The translations under genes were made by a program, and so were the position numbers. The notes under the pieces are model-generated. The model searched no databases. It was given only the letters and a program-made list of their open reading frames with translations, and was not told where the DNA came from. Below, one piece after another: positions 51,112 to 59,902 of a stretch of 64,000 bases of DNA (position 1 is its first letter; the number at the start of each line of letters is the position of its first letter). This DNA is from Mycobacterium sp. (lineage in GTDB: Bacteria; Actinomycetota; Actinomycetes; Mycobacteriales; Mycobacteriaceae). The stretch lies in contig JAOPWC010000160.1 of assembly GCA_025965895.1 (NCBI GenBank), forward strand, positions 1 to 64,000, written 5' to 3'.

Positions 51112-52770
51112 GTGGTTCACCGCTCCGTAAACCCTAAGCCCAGGAAGCCGATAGCGGCACCCGCGGGCCACAACGGGTTTGCCACCGAGCACGGGCTGGC
51201 AAAGGACCTGAACCACCGCGACTATCCGGAGAACCTCGACGCCGGCCTGCTGAAGATCGCAGGGGTCTGTGTACTGGCCGCCGTGATGGCGATCCTCGAC
51301 ACCACGGTCGTCAGCGTGGCGCAGCGGACGTTCATCCGTGACTTCCAGACCACCCAGGCCGTGGTGGCGTGGACGATGACCGGTTACACGCTGGCCCTGG
51401 CGACGGTGATCCCGCTGACCGGCTGGGCGGCGGACCGGTTCGGCACCAAGCGGCTGTTCATGGGCTCCGTGCTGTTCTTCACGCTGGGCTCGCTGCTGTG
51501 CGCGATGGCGCCGAACATCACGCTGCTCATCGCGTTCCGGGTGATCCAGGGCCTGGGCGGCGGCATGCTGATGCCGCTGACGTTCACGATCCTGACCCGC
51601 GAGGCCGGCCCGCGGCGGCTGGGCCGGCTGATGGCGGTGCTCGGCATCCCGATGCTGCTGGGCCCGATCGGCGGCCCGATCCTCGGCGGCTGGCTCATCG
51701 ACTCCTTCAGTTGGGAGTGGATCTTCCGGATCAACCTGCCGATCGGCGTCCTCGCGTTCGTCCTCGCGGCGATCGTCTTCCCGAAAGACGAAGCGCACCC
51801 CGCCGAAACGTTCGACTTCATCGGCATGCTGCTGCTGTCCCCCGGGCTCGCGACGTTCCTGTACGGCGTCTCGTCGATACCCAGCCGCGGCACCGCCACG
51901 GACCCCCATGTGTACATCCCGGCCTCGATCGGCCTGGCGCTGATCGTCGGCTTCGTGTTCCACGCGCTCTACCGCGCCGACCACCCGCTGATCGACCTGC
52001 GCCTGTTCAAGAACCGCGTGGCCACGCTCGCCAACGCGACGATGTTCTTGTTCGCGATCGCGTTCTTCGGCGCCGGGTTGCTGTTCCCCAGCTATTTTCA
52101 GCAGCTGCTCGGCCAGACGCCGTTGCAGTCGGGCCTGCATCTTGTCCCACAGGGCCTTGGCGCGATGTCGACGATGCCGGTGGCCGGGCGGTTCATGGAC
52201 AAGCGCGGTCCCGGCAAGGTGGTCCTGGTCGGGGTCACCCTGATCGCCACGGGCATGGGCATTTTCGCGTTCGGCGTGAGCCGGCAGGACCAGTACATGC
52301 CGGTGCTGTTGATCGGCCTGGCCGTGATGGGCATGGGCATGGGCTGCACGATGATGCCCGTGTCGGGATCGGCGGTCCAAGCGCTCGGACCGCACCAGGT
52401 TGCGCGTGGCTCGACGTTGATCAACGTCAACCAGCAGGTCGCCGGCTCGGTCGGCACGGCATTGATGTCGGTGATCCTCACCAACCAGTTCAACCACAGC
52501 ACCTACATGGCGGCGGCCGGCAAGATGGCGGCCGTTCAACAGGAGGCCGCCAGACGCGGCGTGCCGCCGGACCCGACGCAGTTCCCGCCCCAGGCGCTGG
52601 CCCCCGGGTTCATGCGACACGTGACCAGCGACCTTTCGCACGCGTACACGGTGGTTTTCGCCGTCGCGGTCTGCCTGGTGCTGGCCACGTTCATCCCGGC
52701 TTCGTTCTTGCCGAGGAAACCCGCGTCGACGCCATCGGGCGAACCCATGGTGCCGGTGTTGGCTCGTTAG
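51112..52770 (+). CDS. DHA2-family MFS drug exporter (EmrB type)
   Basis: 552 residues from GTG 51112. TACTCT at 51100-51105 lies 6 bp upstream, again consistent with a leaderless start. Fourteen transmembrane helices are expected; the motif LDTTVVSVAQRTF in helix 1, GWAADRFGTKRLFM (motif A) and RVIQGLGGGMLMPLTF (motif B-like) are clear. It should export lipophilic compounds with proton influx. It converges with a TetR gene whose stop overlaps by 4 bp (Rv0783c region). Confidence 0.92.
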   Translation: MVHRSVNPKPRKPIAAPAGHNGFATEHGLAKDLNHRDYPENLDAGLLKIAGVCVLAAVMAILDTTVVSVAQRTFIRDFQTTQAVVAWTMTGYTLALATVIPLTGWAADRFGTKRLFMGSVLFFTLGSLLCAMAPNITLLIAFRVIQGLGGGMLMPLTFTILTREAGPRRLGRLMAVLGIPMLLGPIGGPILGGWLIDSFSWEWIFRINLPIGVLAFVLAAIVFPKDEAHPAETFDFIGMLLLSPGLATFLYGVSSIPSRGTATDPHVYIPASIGLALIVGFVFHALYRADHPLIDLRLFKNRVATLANATMFLFAIAFFGAGLLFPSYFQQLLGQTPLQSGLHLVPQGLGAMSTMPVAGRFMDKRGPGKVVLVGVTLIATGMGIFAFGVSRQDQYMPVLLIGLAVMGMGMGCTMMPVSGSAVQALGPHQVARGSTLINVNQQVAGSVGTALMSVILTNQFNHSTYMAAAGKMAAVQQEAARRGVPPDPTQFPPQALAPGFMRHVTSDLSHAYTVVFAVAVCLVLATFIPASFLPRKPASTPSGEPMVPVLAR

Positions 52771-53339
52771 CCGCCGAACAGCATCCTGGCGATTCGCTCG
52801 ACCGTGATCATCGGGTCCACGGCCGCGACCGGTGCCGGCACGGAATTGTTCAGCCACAGCATCGCAAAGCCGTGCACCAACGACCACGCCGCAAGCTCCG
52901 CGCCGGCCGGGTCCGACGTCGCATGCCGGTCGACGAGCGTGGCCACCCCCTGTGAAAGTTCGCCGCCCGCCGTCGCCTGGGCTGCGACCAGTACCGGATC
53001 ACTGGTGTCCACCAGCGATCGGTCGAACATCACCGCGTAGTGCCCGGGGTGCTCGATCGCGAACCGCACATAGGCCAACGCCGCCTCGACGAAATTCGGC
53101 CGGGCGGTTCTCAGCGCCTCCGCCAGTAACAGATAGCCCTCGGCCGCCAACGCGGTGAACAGTCCGCGCCGGTCGGTGAAGTGGTGCGCGGGCGCGGCGT
53201 GGGACACCCCGGCCTCCCTGGCCAGCTGCCGCAGCGACACCCCGTCGGCGCCCCGCTCGGCAACCAGCCGCGCGGTCTCCGCCAGGATCACCGTCCGAAG
53301 ATCGCCATGGTGGTACTGAGACCGCGTCGTGGCAGTCAC
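52767..53339 (-). CDS. TetR-family transcriptional regulator
   Basis: 190 residues. HTH: QYHHGDLRTVILAETARLVA and LRQLAREAGVSHAAPAHHFTDRRGLFTALAAEGY, the YHHGDLR type. The C-terminal ligand domain has AAWSLVHGFAMLWL (WHG type). Divergent from DoxX with an 87-bp spacer carrying a good promoter and inverted repeat; tail-to-tail with emrB. It may control both. Confidence 0.92.
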   Translation of the reverse strand: MTATTRSQYHHGDLRTVILAETARLVAERGADGVSLRQLAREAGVSHAAPAHHFTDRRGLFTALAAEGYLLLAEALRTARPNFVEAALAYVRFAIEHPGHYAVMFDRSLVDTSDPVLVAAQATAGGELSQGVATLVDRHATSDPAGAELAAWSLVHGFAMLWLNNSVPAPVAAVDPMITVERIARMLFGG

Positions 53340-53360
53340 CCGGACATCCTAACCCCAAGA

Positions 53361-53415
53361 CTTGACACTGCCTAGATAATCCCCTACGTTATTTTCTATC
53401 TTGTCGCTGTCAAGA
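53361..53415 (+). promoter_or_regulatory. doxX promoter with inverted repeat
   Basis: TTGACA (53362-53367), 17-bp spacer, TACGTT (53385-53390) is a near-consensus sigma-A promoter toward the DoxX gene. CTTGACA (53361-53367) and TGTCAAG (53409-53415) form a 7-bp inverted repeat around the promoter, a candidate operator for the divergent TetR protein. Confidence 0.6.
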
Positions 53416-53426
53416 TTGGAGTCGGG

Positions 53427-53873
53427 ATGGCGCCCGCAATCACACTCATCGTGGTGACGCTGGCCGCCCGGTTGGCTGGCTGGCTGGGTTGGGACTACGC
53501 CGACGGCTGGCCCGCGGCCGTCGCAGTCGGCCTTGCCGCGATGTTCGTCATGACCGGCGTCGCGCACTTCGTGCCGCGCCGCCGCGACGGGCTGATCGCG
53601 ATCGTGCCACCCAGGCTGCCTGCACCGGGATTGCTCGTGACCATCACCGGCATCCTCGAGCTACTCGGGGCATCGGGACTACTGATCCCACAGACCCGGA
53701 CCGCCGCCGCGGTCTGCTTGTTCGTGCTGATGCTCGCGATGTTCCCGGCCAACGTCTACGCGGCGGGCGCCACGCGATCCGGGCACGCACCGACCACGCC
53801 GCTGGTGCCCCGCACTCTGCTGCAGGTCCTATTCCTCGCCGGAGCGGCTGTTGTCGCCGTCGGCGGCGCGTAG
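53427..53873 (+). CDS. DoxX-family membrane protein
   Basis: 148 residues with four hydrophobic helices (AVAVGLAAMFVMTGVAHFVP, PGLLVTITGILELLGASGLL, TAAAVCLFVLMLAMFPANVYA, LQVLFLAGAAVVAVGG). The ELLGASGLL and FPANVYAA stretches are usual for DoxX relatives. DoxX proteins act with superoxide dismutase or in thiol stress; here the link is only by family. Its last 45 bp overlap the 3' end of ptrB on the other strand. Confidence 0.82.
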   Translation: MAPAITLIVVTLAARLAGWLGWDYADGWPAAVAVGLAAMFVMTGVAHFVPRRRDGLIAIVPPRLPAPGLLVTITGILELLGASGLLIPQTRTAAAVCLFVLMLAMFPANVYAAGATRSGHAPTTPLVPRTLLQVLFLAGAAVVAVGGA

Positions 53874-55952
53874 CAGCCAGGCGTACTGGAACGCGGTTTC
53901 CCGCCAGCGCTCATAGCGCCCGCTGATGCCGCCATGGCCCGCGCTCATCTCGGTCTTCAACAGCACCGGACCCGCATCGGTTTTCGTGTAGCGCAACGCG
54001 GCCACCCACTTCGCCGGTTCGACGTAGTAGACGCGGGTGTCGTGCAACGAGGTCATCGCGAGGATCGGCGGGTAGTCCTTCGCTTCGACGTTCTCGTACG
54101 GCGAGTACGACTTCATGTAGAAGTAGACTTCGTGGTCCTCCAACGGATTTCCCCACTCGTCCCACTCCGTGACGGTCAGGGGCAACGCAGGGTTGAGGAT
54201 GGTGGTCAACGGGTCGACGAACGGCACCTGCGCCAGAATGCCCGCGAACAACTGCGGTGCGAGGTTGGCCACCGCGCCCATCAGCAGGCCGCCCGCGCTG
54301 CCGCCCATCGCGACCAGGTTCTCCGCCCGCGTCACGCCGGTGTCAACGAGATGGCGTGCGGATGCGACGAAATCGGTGAACGTGTTCGTCTTGTGCAGCA
54401 GCTTGCCCTGCTCATACCACAACCGGCCCAACTCGCCGCCGCCGCGCACATGGGCGATCACGAACACCATGCCGCGGTCAAGCAGCGACAGCCGTGCGAT
54501 CGAAAACCGCGGGTCTTCGCACAACTCATAAGCGCCGTACCCGTACATCAATGCCGGAGCCGGGAACTGGAGATCGGCGCGATGGATGATCGACAGCGGG
54601 ACCCGGGCCCCGTCGGCTGCGACCGCCCAGTCGCGGCGTTCGACATAGTCCTCTCGCCGGTAGTCGCCGAGCACCGGCTGCTCCCGCAGCAAGATCCGCT
54701 CGCCGGTGGCCAGGTCCAGGTCGTATATGCGCACCGGCGTCAGAAAAGACGTCGCGCCGATCCGCAGCCTGGGTGCTTGCCAGTTCGGGTTTGCGCCCAG
54801 ACCGGTCGACATCAACTCGGAGTCGAACGAAATGTCCTCGGCCCGACGGTAGCTGCCGTCAGCGTCGATCGGCCAGCGCTGGATGCGGGGCAGTGCCTCG
54901 CTGCGGTAGCTGACCACCAGATGCCCGGCGAAGGCATCGACACCGTCGATGCGCACATCGTCGCGGTGTTCGATCAGCGTGTGCTGCGCCGACGGGTCGC
55001 CGACCGGTGCCTCCACCAGCGTGAAGTTCACCGCGCCGTCGTTGTGCACGATCAGGAACCGATCCTCACCCGCGACCACCGCGTGGTCCACCGAATACTC
55101 CACGCCGTCACGGCGGGGCAGCACCGTCGTGAACTCGGTGTCGGGATCGGCCGCAATCCCGTAGCGGACTTCCGACGTGATCGCCGATCCGGCGGCGATC
55201 AAAATGTATGCGTCGCTGCGGGTGCGGCCCACCGCCACCCAGAACCGTTCATCGGGTTCGTAGTAGACCCGCTCATCGGCAACCTGCAAGCCCAGGTGGT
55301 GCCGCCATACGCTGTCCGGGCGCCATGCGTCGTCGAGCGTCACGTAGTACACCGTTCGGCTGTCGGCGGCCCACGTCCCACCCGCGCCGATCCCGGTGAT
55401 CTCGTCGGAGTAACGCTCGCCCGTGCGTAAGTCCTTGAATCGCAGCGTGTATCGTTCGTCGCCGACCACGTCGACCGAATACGCCAACACGTTGCCGTCC
55501 GGGCTCACGCTGGCCGTACCGAGGGCGAAGAAGTCGTGGCCCTCCGCCTCGGCGTTCTCGTCGAGCAGAATCTGCTCACCGGGGATCTCGGTGTCTTCGT
55601 CGAATTTGGGCGGCGTCCAGTCATCGGGATCGGCTACCGGACAACGGCATTGAACGCCGTACTGCTTGCCTGCGAAACTGCGCCCGTAGTACCACCAGTC
55701 TCCGCGCCGGGTCGGCACCGACAGATCGGTCTCCTTGGTGCGCGACTTGATCTCGTCGAAGATCTGCTGCCGCAGCGGGGCGAGATCAGCGGTCAGCTCC
55801 TCGGTGTAGGAGTTCTCCGCCGTCAAGTGCTTGATCACGTCGGGATCAGACTTGTCGCGCAGCCATTCGTAGGGGTCGATGAACACGTCGCCGTGGTATT
55901 CCCGGCGATGCTCGACGCGCTTGGCCTGAGGTGGCGCGATAGGCGAGTTCAC
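53829..55952 (-). CDS. ptrB: Oligopeptidase B (S9A prolyl-oligopeptidase family), full length
   Basis: 707 residues from GTG 55952. N-terminal beta-propeller (YEWLRDKSDPDVIKHLTAEN, WADSRTVYYVTLDDAWRP), then the catalytic domain with YGYGAYELCEDPRFS, AHVRGGGELGR, nucleophile Ser in MGGSAGGLLMG, and the catalytic His in MSAGHGGISGRYERW. It cleaves after basic residues in short peptides. The GTG overlaps the purC stop (GTGA). In M. tuberculosis the gene is annotated in two parts (ptrBa, ptrBb); here it is one frame. Confidence 0.95.
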   Translation of the reverse strand: MNSPIAPPQAKRVEHRREYHGDVFIDPYEWLRDKSDPDVIKHLTAENSYTEELTADLAPLRQQIFDEIKSRTKETDLSVPTRRGDWWYYGRSFAGKQYGVQCRCPVADPDDWTPPKFDEDTEIPGEQILLDENAEAEGHDFFALGTASVSPDGNVLAYSVDVVGDERYTLRFKDLRTGERYSDEITGIGAGGTWAADSRTVYYVTLDDAWRPDSVWRHHLGLQVADERVYYEPDERFWVAVGRTRSDAYILIAAGSAITSEVRYGIAADPDTEFTTVLPRRDGVEYSVDHAVVAGEDRFLIVHNDGAVNFTLVEAPVGDPSAQHTLIEHRDDVRIDGVDAFAGHLVVSYRSEALPRIQRWPIDADGSYRRAEDISFDSELMSTGLGANPNWQAPRLRIGATSFLTPVRIYDLDLATGERILLREQPVLGDYRREDYVERRDWAVAADGARVPLSIIHRADLQFPAPALMYGYGAYELCEDPRFSIARLSLLDRGMVFVIAHVRGGGELGRLWYEQGKLLHKTNTFTDFVASARHLVDTGVTRAENLVAMGGSAGGLLMGAVANLAPQLFAGILAQVPFVDPLTTILNPALPLTVTEWDEWGNPLEDHEVYFYMKSYSPYENVEAKDYPPILAMTSLHDTRVYYVEPAKWVAALRYTKTDAGPVLLKTEMSAGHGGISGRYERWRETAFQYAWLLRAADGDNSRSGEE

Positions 55953-56854
55953 GTGGCAGACCCGATCCAGTCATCGAACCGTAGACCCGAAATGCGTTCG
56001 TATGCTTCGATGTAGCGCTCCCGCGTCGCGTCGACGATCTTCGCCGGCAGCGCGGGCGGCGGGTCGGAGCCATCGCGGTCCCAGGCGGATTCGGGGCCGG
56101 TGAGCCAATTGCGGACGAACTGCTTGTCGAAGCTGTGCTGGGTGGTGCCCACCCGATACTCATCGGCCGGCCAGTACCGCGACGAATCGGGTGTGAACAC
56201 CTCGTCGGCCAACAGCAGGTTGCCGTGTTCGTCGACACCGAACTCGAACTTCGTGTCCGCGATGATGATTCCCCTCGTCAGTGCGTGGTCGGCGGCACGC
56301 GTATAGATCGCCAGCGTGCGCTCCCGCAGCTGCTCCGCGCGCACCGTGCCGACCAGATCCGCGACGTCGTCGAACGAGATGTTCTCGTCATGCTGGCCGA
56401 GTGCGGCTTTGGTCGCCGGTGTGAACAGCGGCCGGTTGAACTTGCTGGCCTCGATCAGCCCGGGGGGTAGCACGATGCCGCATACCTTGCCCGTCTTCTG
56501 GTAATCGAGCAATCCGGAGCCGGTCAGATAGCCACGAGCCACGCATTCGACCGGCAGCATCTCCAGCCGCCGCACCACCAGCGCCCGGCCCAGCACCTCT
56601 TCGGGTATGCGCGGGTCGTCGGGCGGCCCGGCGAGATGGTTGGCAGTGTGCTCTGACGTGTTCAAGAACTCGAAGAAGAACACGCTCATCGCGGTGAGGA
56701 TCCGTCCCTTGTCCGGGATCTGGGTGTCGAGCACATAGTCGAACGCCGAAATCCGGTCAGTGGCGACGATCAACAGATGGTCGTCGTCGACCCGGTACAG
56801 CTCGCGCACCTTGCCGCTGGCCAGGTGCTGATAGTCGTACAGAGCGGGACGCAC
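55949..56854 (-). CDS. purC: SAICAR synthetase PurC
   Basis: 301 residues from GTG 56854. Family signatures LASGKVRELYRVDDDHLLIV, ATDRISAFDYVL, VECVARGYLTGSG, IIADTKFEFGVDEHGNLLLA and DEVFTPDSSRYW are complete. It joins aspartate to CAIR in purine synthesis. First gene of a purC-ptrB pair with overlapping codons. Confidence 0.97.
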   Translation of the reverse strand: MRPALYDYQHLASGKVRELYRVDDDHLLIVATDRISAFDYVLDTQIPDKGRILTAMSVFFFEFLNTSEHTANHLAGPPDDPRIPEEVLGRALVVRRLEMLPVECVARGYLTGSGLLDYQKTGKVCGIVLPPGLIEASKFNRPLFTPATKAALGQHDENISFDDVADLVGTVRAEQLRERTLAIYTRAADHALTRGIIIADTKFEFGVDEHGNLLLADEVFTPDSSRYWPADEYRVGTTQHSFDKQFVRNWLTGPESAWDRDGSDPPPALPAKIVDATRERYIEAYERISGLRFDDWIGSAT

Positions 56855-56908
56855 CGGGTCAGCCTAACCGGGACGTGTTCCTGGCTTGACTGTGCTGGGA
56901 TCGAAGCC

Positions 56909-57565
56909 ATGCCATCACGGTTCGTTCCCTATGCCAGCACCCCGGGCAGGATGGTCCTGCAGCTCATGAGCGACATCGTGATCATCTTGTGGACGACGCT
57001 GTGGGTCCTTGTCGGATTGGCGGTGCACTCGGCTGTCGCGACGATCGCGCAGTTCGGTCACCAGGTCGACACGAGCGCCAGCGGCATTGCGCACAGTTTC
57101 GATTCTGCGGGTCAACGTGCGGATCGGATCCCGCTCCTCGGCGACGCCTTCGGCAAGCCGCTGACCGCCGCGGGCCACGCCGCTCGTGACCTCGCGGGAG
57201 CAGGCCACAGTCTCCACACGACGGCCGCGTGGCTTTCGGTGGTGCTCGCGCTGGCGGTCGCCGCACCGCCGCTGCTCGCGGTTCTGGTGCCGTGGCTGAT
57301 CCGGCGGTTGCGGTTCTTTCGCCGGAAGTGGACCGTGCTCGGACTGGCCGCGACCCCGGCCGGCGAGCAACTGCTGGCGCTGCGCGCGCTGGCCAACCGG
57401 CCGCTGCGGCGATTGGCGACCGTCGACCTCGACCCCGTCGGCGCGTGGCGGCGCGAGGACGCCGTCGCGATCCGCGGGCTGGCCGCGCTCGAGCTCCGGG
57501 CCGCAGGCGTCGCCATGCCGCGCAGTTGGCGGGCGCCGTACGCCGCGCCCGGTTGGGGGCCTTAG
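56909..57565 (+). CDS. Conserved mycobacterial membrane protein
   Basis: 218 residues from ATG 56909. Two membrane spans: IVIILWTTLWVLVGLAVHSA near the start and WLSVVLALAVAAPPLLAVLVPWLIRRL in the middle, with a roughly 75-residue loop between and a basic cytoplasmic tail. I do not recognise a domain; the position fits Rv0779c. TTGACT 18 bp upstream may be part of the promoter. Divergent from purC and convergent with purB. Confidence 0.78.
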   Translation: MPSRFVPYASTPGRMVLQLMSDIVIILWTTLWVLVGLAVHSAVATIAQFGHQVDTSASGIAHSFDSAGQRADRIPLLGDAFGKPLTAAGHAARDLAGAGHSLHTTAAWLSVVLALAVAAPPLLAVLVPWLIRRLRFFRRKWTVLGLAATPAGEQLLALRALANRPLRRLATVDLDPVGAWRREDAVAIRGLAALELRAAGVAMPRSWRAPYAAPGWGP

Positions 57566-57576
57566 CGGCCCAGCGG

Positions 57577-58995
57577 CTACAGGATCGCGCCCGGGGTGTA
57601 CTTGGCGGCCTCTGGGTGGCGGCTGACCACGTCGTCGATCGCGGCCACCACAGCGTCCACCTGTTCGCCCGCCGCGCCGGTGAACGCTTTACGGTCGGCC
57701 AACGCGGCATCGAGGGCTGCCCGGTCCAGGGGCAGCCGCGGGTCGTCGGCCAGCCGGTCGAGCAGGTCGGGTTCGGCGCCGCGTTCACGCATCTGCAGCG
57801 CCACCGCGACGGCGTGCTCCCTGATCACCTCATGCGCGGCCTCGCGTCCCATCCCGGCGCGCACCGCCGCGACCAGGATCCGGGTGGTCGCCAAAAACGG
57901 CAGGTAGCGGTTCAGCTCGCGTTCGATCACCGCCGGGTATGCGCCGAACTCCTCGAGCACCGTCAGGAAGGTTTCGATCTGCCCGTCGATAGCGAAGAAC
58001 GCGTCTGGCAACGCGACTCGGCGCACCACAGAGCAGAACACGTCGCCTTCGTTCCACTGGGCGCCGGCGAGTTCGGCTGCCATCGACGCGTACCCGCGCA
58101 GCACCACCTGCAGGCCGTTGACGCGTTCGCAGCTACGGGTGTTCATTTTGTGCGGCATCGCCGACGAGCCGACCTGGCCGGTCGCGAAGCCCTCGGTGAC
58201 CAGCTCATGGCCTGCCATCAGCCGGATCGTGTGCGCAAGCGACGAGGGGCCGGCGCCAAGCTGCACGAGCGCCGAGACCACGTCGTGGTCCAGCGACCTC
58301 GGGTACACCTGGCCGACGCTGCTCAGCACGGTCGTGAAGCCGAGGAAGTCGGCCACCCGCCGCTCGAGCTCGGCCAGCCGCCGCGCGTCGCCCTCGAAAA
58401 GGTCGAGCATGTCTTGGGCGGTGCCCATCGGACCCTGGATGCCGCGCAGCGGATAGCGGTCGATCAACTCGGCGATCCGGCTCAGCGCGATCAGCGTCTC
58501 CTGCGCCGCCGACGCGAAACGCTTGCCGAGGGTGGTGGCCTGCGCCGCGACGTTGTGGCTGCGGCCGGCCATCACGAGATCGCGGTACTGCACCGCCCGT
58601 TCGGCCAGCCTCGCCGCCACCGCGACGCCGTGCGCGTGCACGAGTTCCAGCGATCGGCGGATCTGGAGTTGTTCGACGTTTTCGGTCAGGTCCCGGCTGG
58701 TCATTCCCTTGTGCACGTGCTCGTGGCCGGCCAGCGCGTTGAATTCCTCGATGCGTGCCTTGACGTCGTGGCGCAGGACGCCTTCGCGGGCGGCGATCGA
58801 CCGCAGGTCGACGGTGTCGAGCACCCGTTCGTAATCGGCAATCACCGAGGACGGCACCGCGACACCGAGTTCTGCCTGGGCGCGCAGCACCGCAAGCCAG
58901 AGCCGCCGCTCGGCGACGATCTTGGCCTCCGGTGACCAGATCGCCACCATCTCGTCGCTGGCGTAGCGCGCGGCCAGCACGTTCGGGATCGTCAC
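57577..58995 (-). CDS. purB: Adenylosuccinate lyase PurB
   Basis: 472 residues from GTG 58995. The frame extends 47 codons upstream, but these are repeat-encoded and not homologous. Reading outward, TAAGCT lies 8 bp before the GTG, so a leaderless start is plausible. Signatures: RYASDEMVAIWSPEAKIVAE, VHKGMTSRDLTENVEQ, GRSHNVAAQATTLGKRFAS, GSSAMPHKMNTRSCERV. It removes fumarate in two purine steps. Confidence 0.96.
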   Translation of the reverse strand: MTIPNVLAARYASDEMVAIWSPEAKIVAERRLWLAVLRAQAELGVAVPSSVIADYERVLDTVDLRSIAAREGVLRHDVKARIEEFNALAGHEHVHKGMTSRDLTENVEQLQIRRSLELVHAHGVAVAARLAERAVQYRDLVMAGRSHNVAAQATTLGKRFASAAQETLIALSRIAELIDRYPLRGIQGPMGTAQDMLDLFEGDARRLAELERRVADFLGFTTVLSSVGQVYPRSLDHDVVSALVQLGAGPSSLAHTIRLMAGHELVTEGFATGQVGSSAMPHKMNTRSCERVNGLQVVLRGYASMAAELAGAQWNEGDVFCSVVRRVALPDAFFAIDGQIETFLTVLEEFGAYPAVIERELNRYLPFLATTRILVAAVRAGMGREAAHEVIREHAVAVALQMRERGAEPDLLDRLADDPRLPLDRAALDAALADRKAFTGAAGEQVDAVVAAIDDVVSRHPEAAKYTPGAIL

Positions 58996-59024
58996 GAACA
59001 CAAAGCTTACGGGCCTGCCGTCGG

Positions 59025-59137
59025 GCGCCCAGTGCGACGCGGCGGCGACAAGCGGCGGCGCCCAGTGCGACGCGGCGGCGACAAGCGGCGGCGACAAGCG
59101 GCGGGGACAAGCGGCGGGGACAAGCGGCGGGGACAAT
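59025..59137. repeat. Compound tandem repeat between purB and DUF429
   Basis: Two copies of a 33-bp unit (59025-59057, 59058-59090, beginning GCGCCCAGTGCGACGCGG) are followed by a 13-bp repeat GACAAGCGGCGGG with starts at 59080, 59093, 59106, 59119 and 59132. The array fills nearly all the spacer between divergent genes, 30 bp from purB and 7 bp from the DUF429 start. Confidence 0.88.
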
Positions 59138-59143
59138 TACGGT

Positions 59144-59902
59144 GTGTACTTCGTAGGCCTGGACCTGGCGTGGGGCGAACGCAGACCCTCAGGTGTCGCC
59201 ACCCTTGCCGCGGACGGACGTCTGGTGGATATCGCTGCCGCTCACGACGATGCGAGCATCGCTGCCCGCCTGCGGCCATACACACGCGGCGACTGCGTTG
59301 TCGCCATCGACGCACCGCTGATCGTGACGAACAAGACCGGTCAACGGATGTGCGAAACAGCGCTCAACCGCGACTTCCGGCGTTTCGACGCCGGCGCGCA
59401 TCCCGCCAACACAGGCAAACCCGAATTCGCCGGGATCCCGCGCGGCGCCCGCATCGCCGCCCGGCTTCGGCTGGACATGGACCCGGATTCGCGCGAAATG
59501 CGCCGGGCCATCGAAGTTTATCCCCACCCGGCGACTGTCGCCCTGTTTCGCCTGGGCCGAACGCTGAAGTACAAGCACAAGCCGGGGCGCAGTTTCGGGC
59601 ACCTCAAGTCGGAGCTGCTGGCATTGATGCGTCTGCTCGAGGGACTGGCGGGCGCCGAGGTGAGCATGCGCGTCACCGACCACCCGGAGTGGGCGCGGCT
59701 ACGGCACCACGTCGAAACCGCCACCCGGAAGTTCCAATTGCGTGCGGCCGAAGATCCGGTCGACGCCGTCGTGTGCGCATACGTCGGGCTGTACCGGGAA
59801 CGACGACCCGAGGACGTCACCACCTACGGCGACTACCAGAGCGGCTATATCGTCACCCCGGCGCCCAGTCCGTTCCTGGCCCCCCGTGCGCGTGGCCGCT
59901 GA
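59144..59902 (+). CDS. DUF429 protein
   Basis: 252 residues from GTG 59144 (MYFVGLDLAWGERRPSGVAT). The RNase-H-like start GLDLAW, VVAIDAPLIV and late DAVVCAYVGLY, with AIEVYPHPA in between, define DUF429. The acidic residues would suit a nuclease-like or nucleotide-binding site, but no activity is established. Its start follows the compound tandem repeat, and its last 50 bp overlap the convergent TetR gene. Confidence 0.85.
   Translation: MYFVGLDLAWGERRPSGVATLAADGRLVDIAAAHDDASIAARLRPYTRGDCVVAIDAPLIVTNKTGQRMCETALNRDFRRFDAGAHPANTGKPEFAGIPRGARIAARLRLDMDPDSREMRRAIEVYPHPATVALFRLGRTLKYKHKPGRSFGHLKSELLALMRLLEGLAGAEVSMRVTDHPEWARLRHHVETATRKFQLRAAEDPVDAVVCAYVGLYRERRPEDVTTYGDYQSGYIVTPAPSPFLAPRARGR

Noticed and set aside
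51088..52887. 599-codon minus-strand frame opposite emrB
   Set aside because: His/Arg/Glu/Asp-rich shadow caused by high GC in third positions; emrB on the other strand is unmistakable.
53934..55430. 498-codon plus-strand frame opposite ptrB
   Set aside because: No domain, Arg/Val/His-rich; antisense of the oligopeptidase.
59025..59137. Replication origin iterons
   Set aside because: No DnaA-box or origin-linked genes nearby; the repeats are G/C-rich and lie in an ordinary gene spacer.
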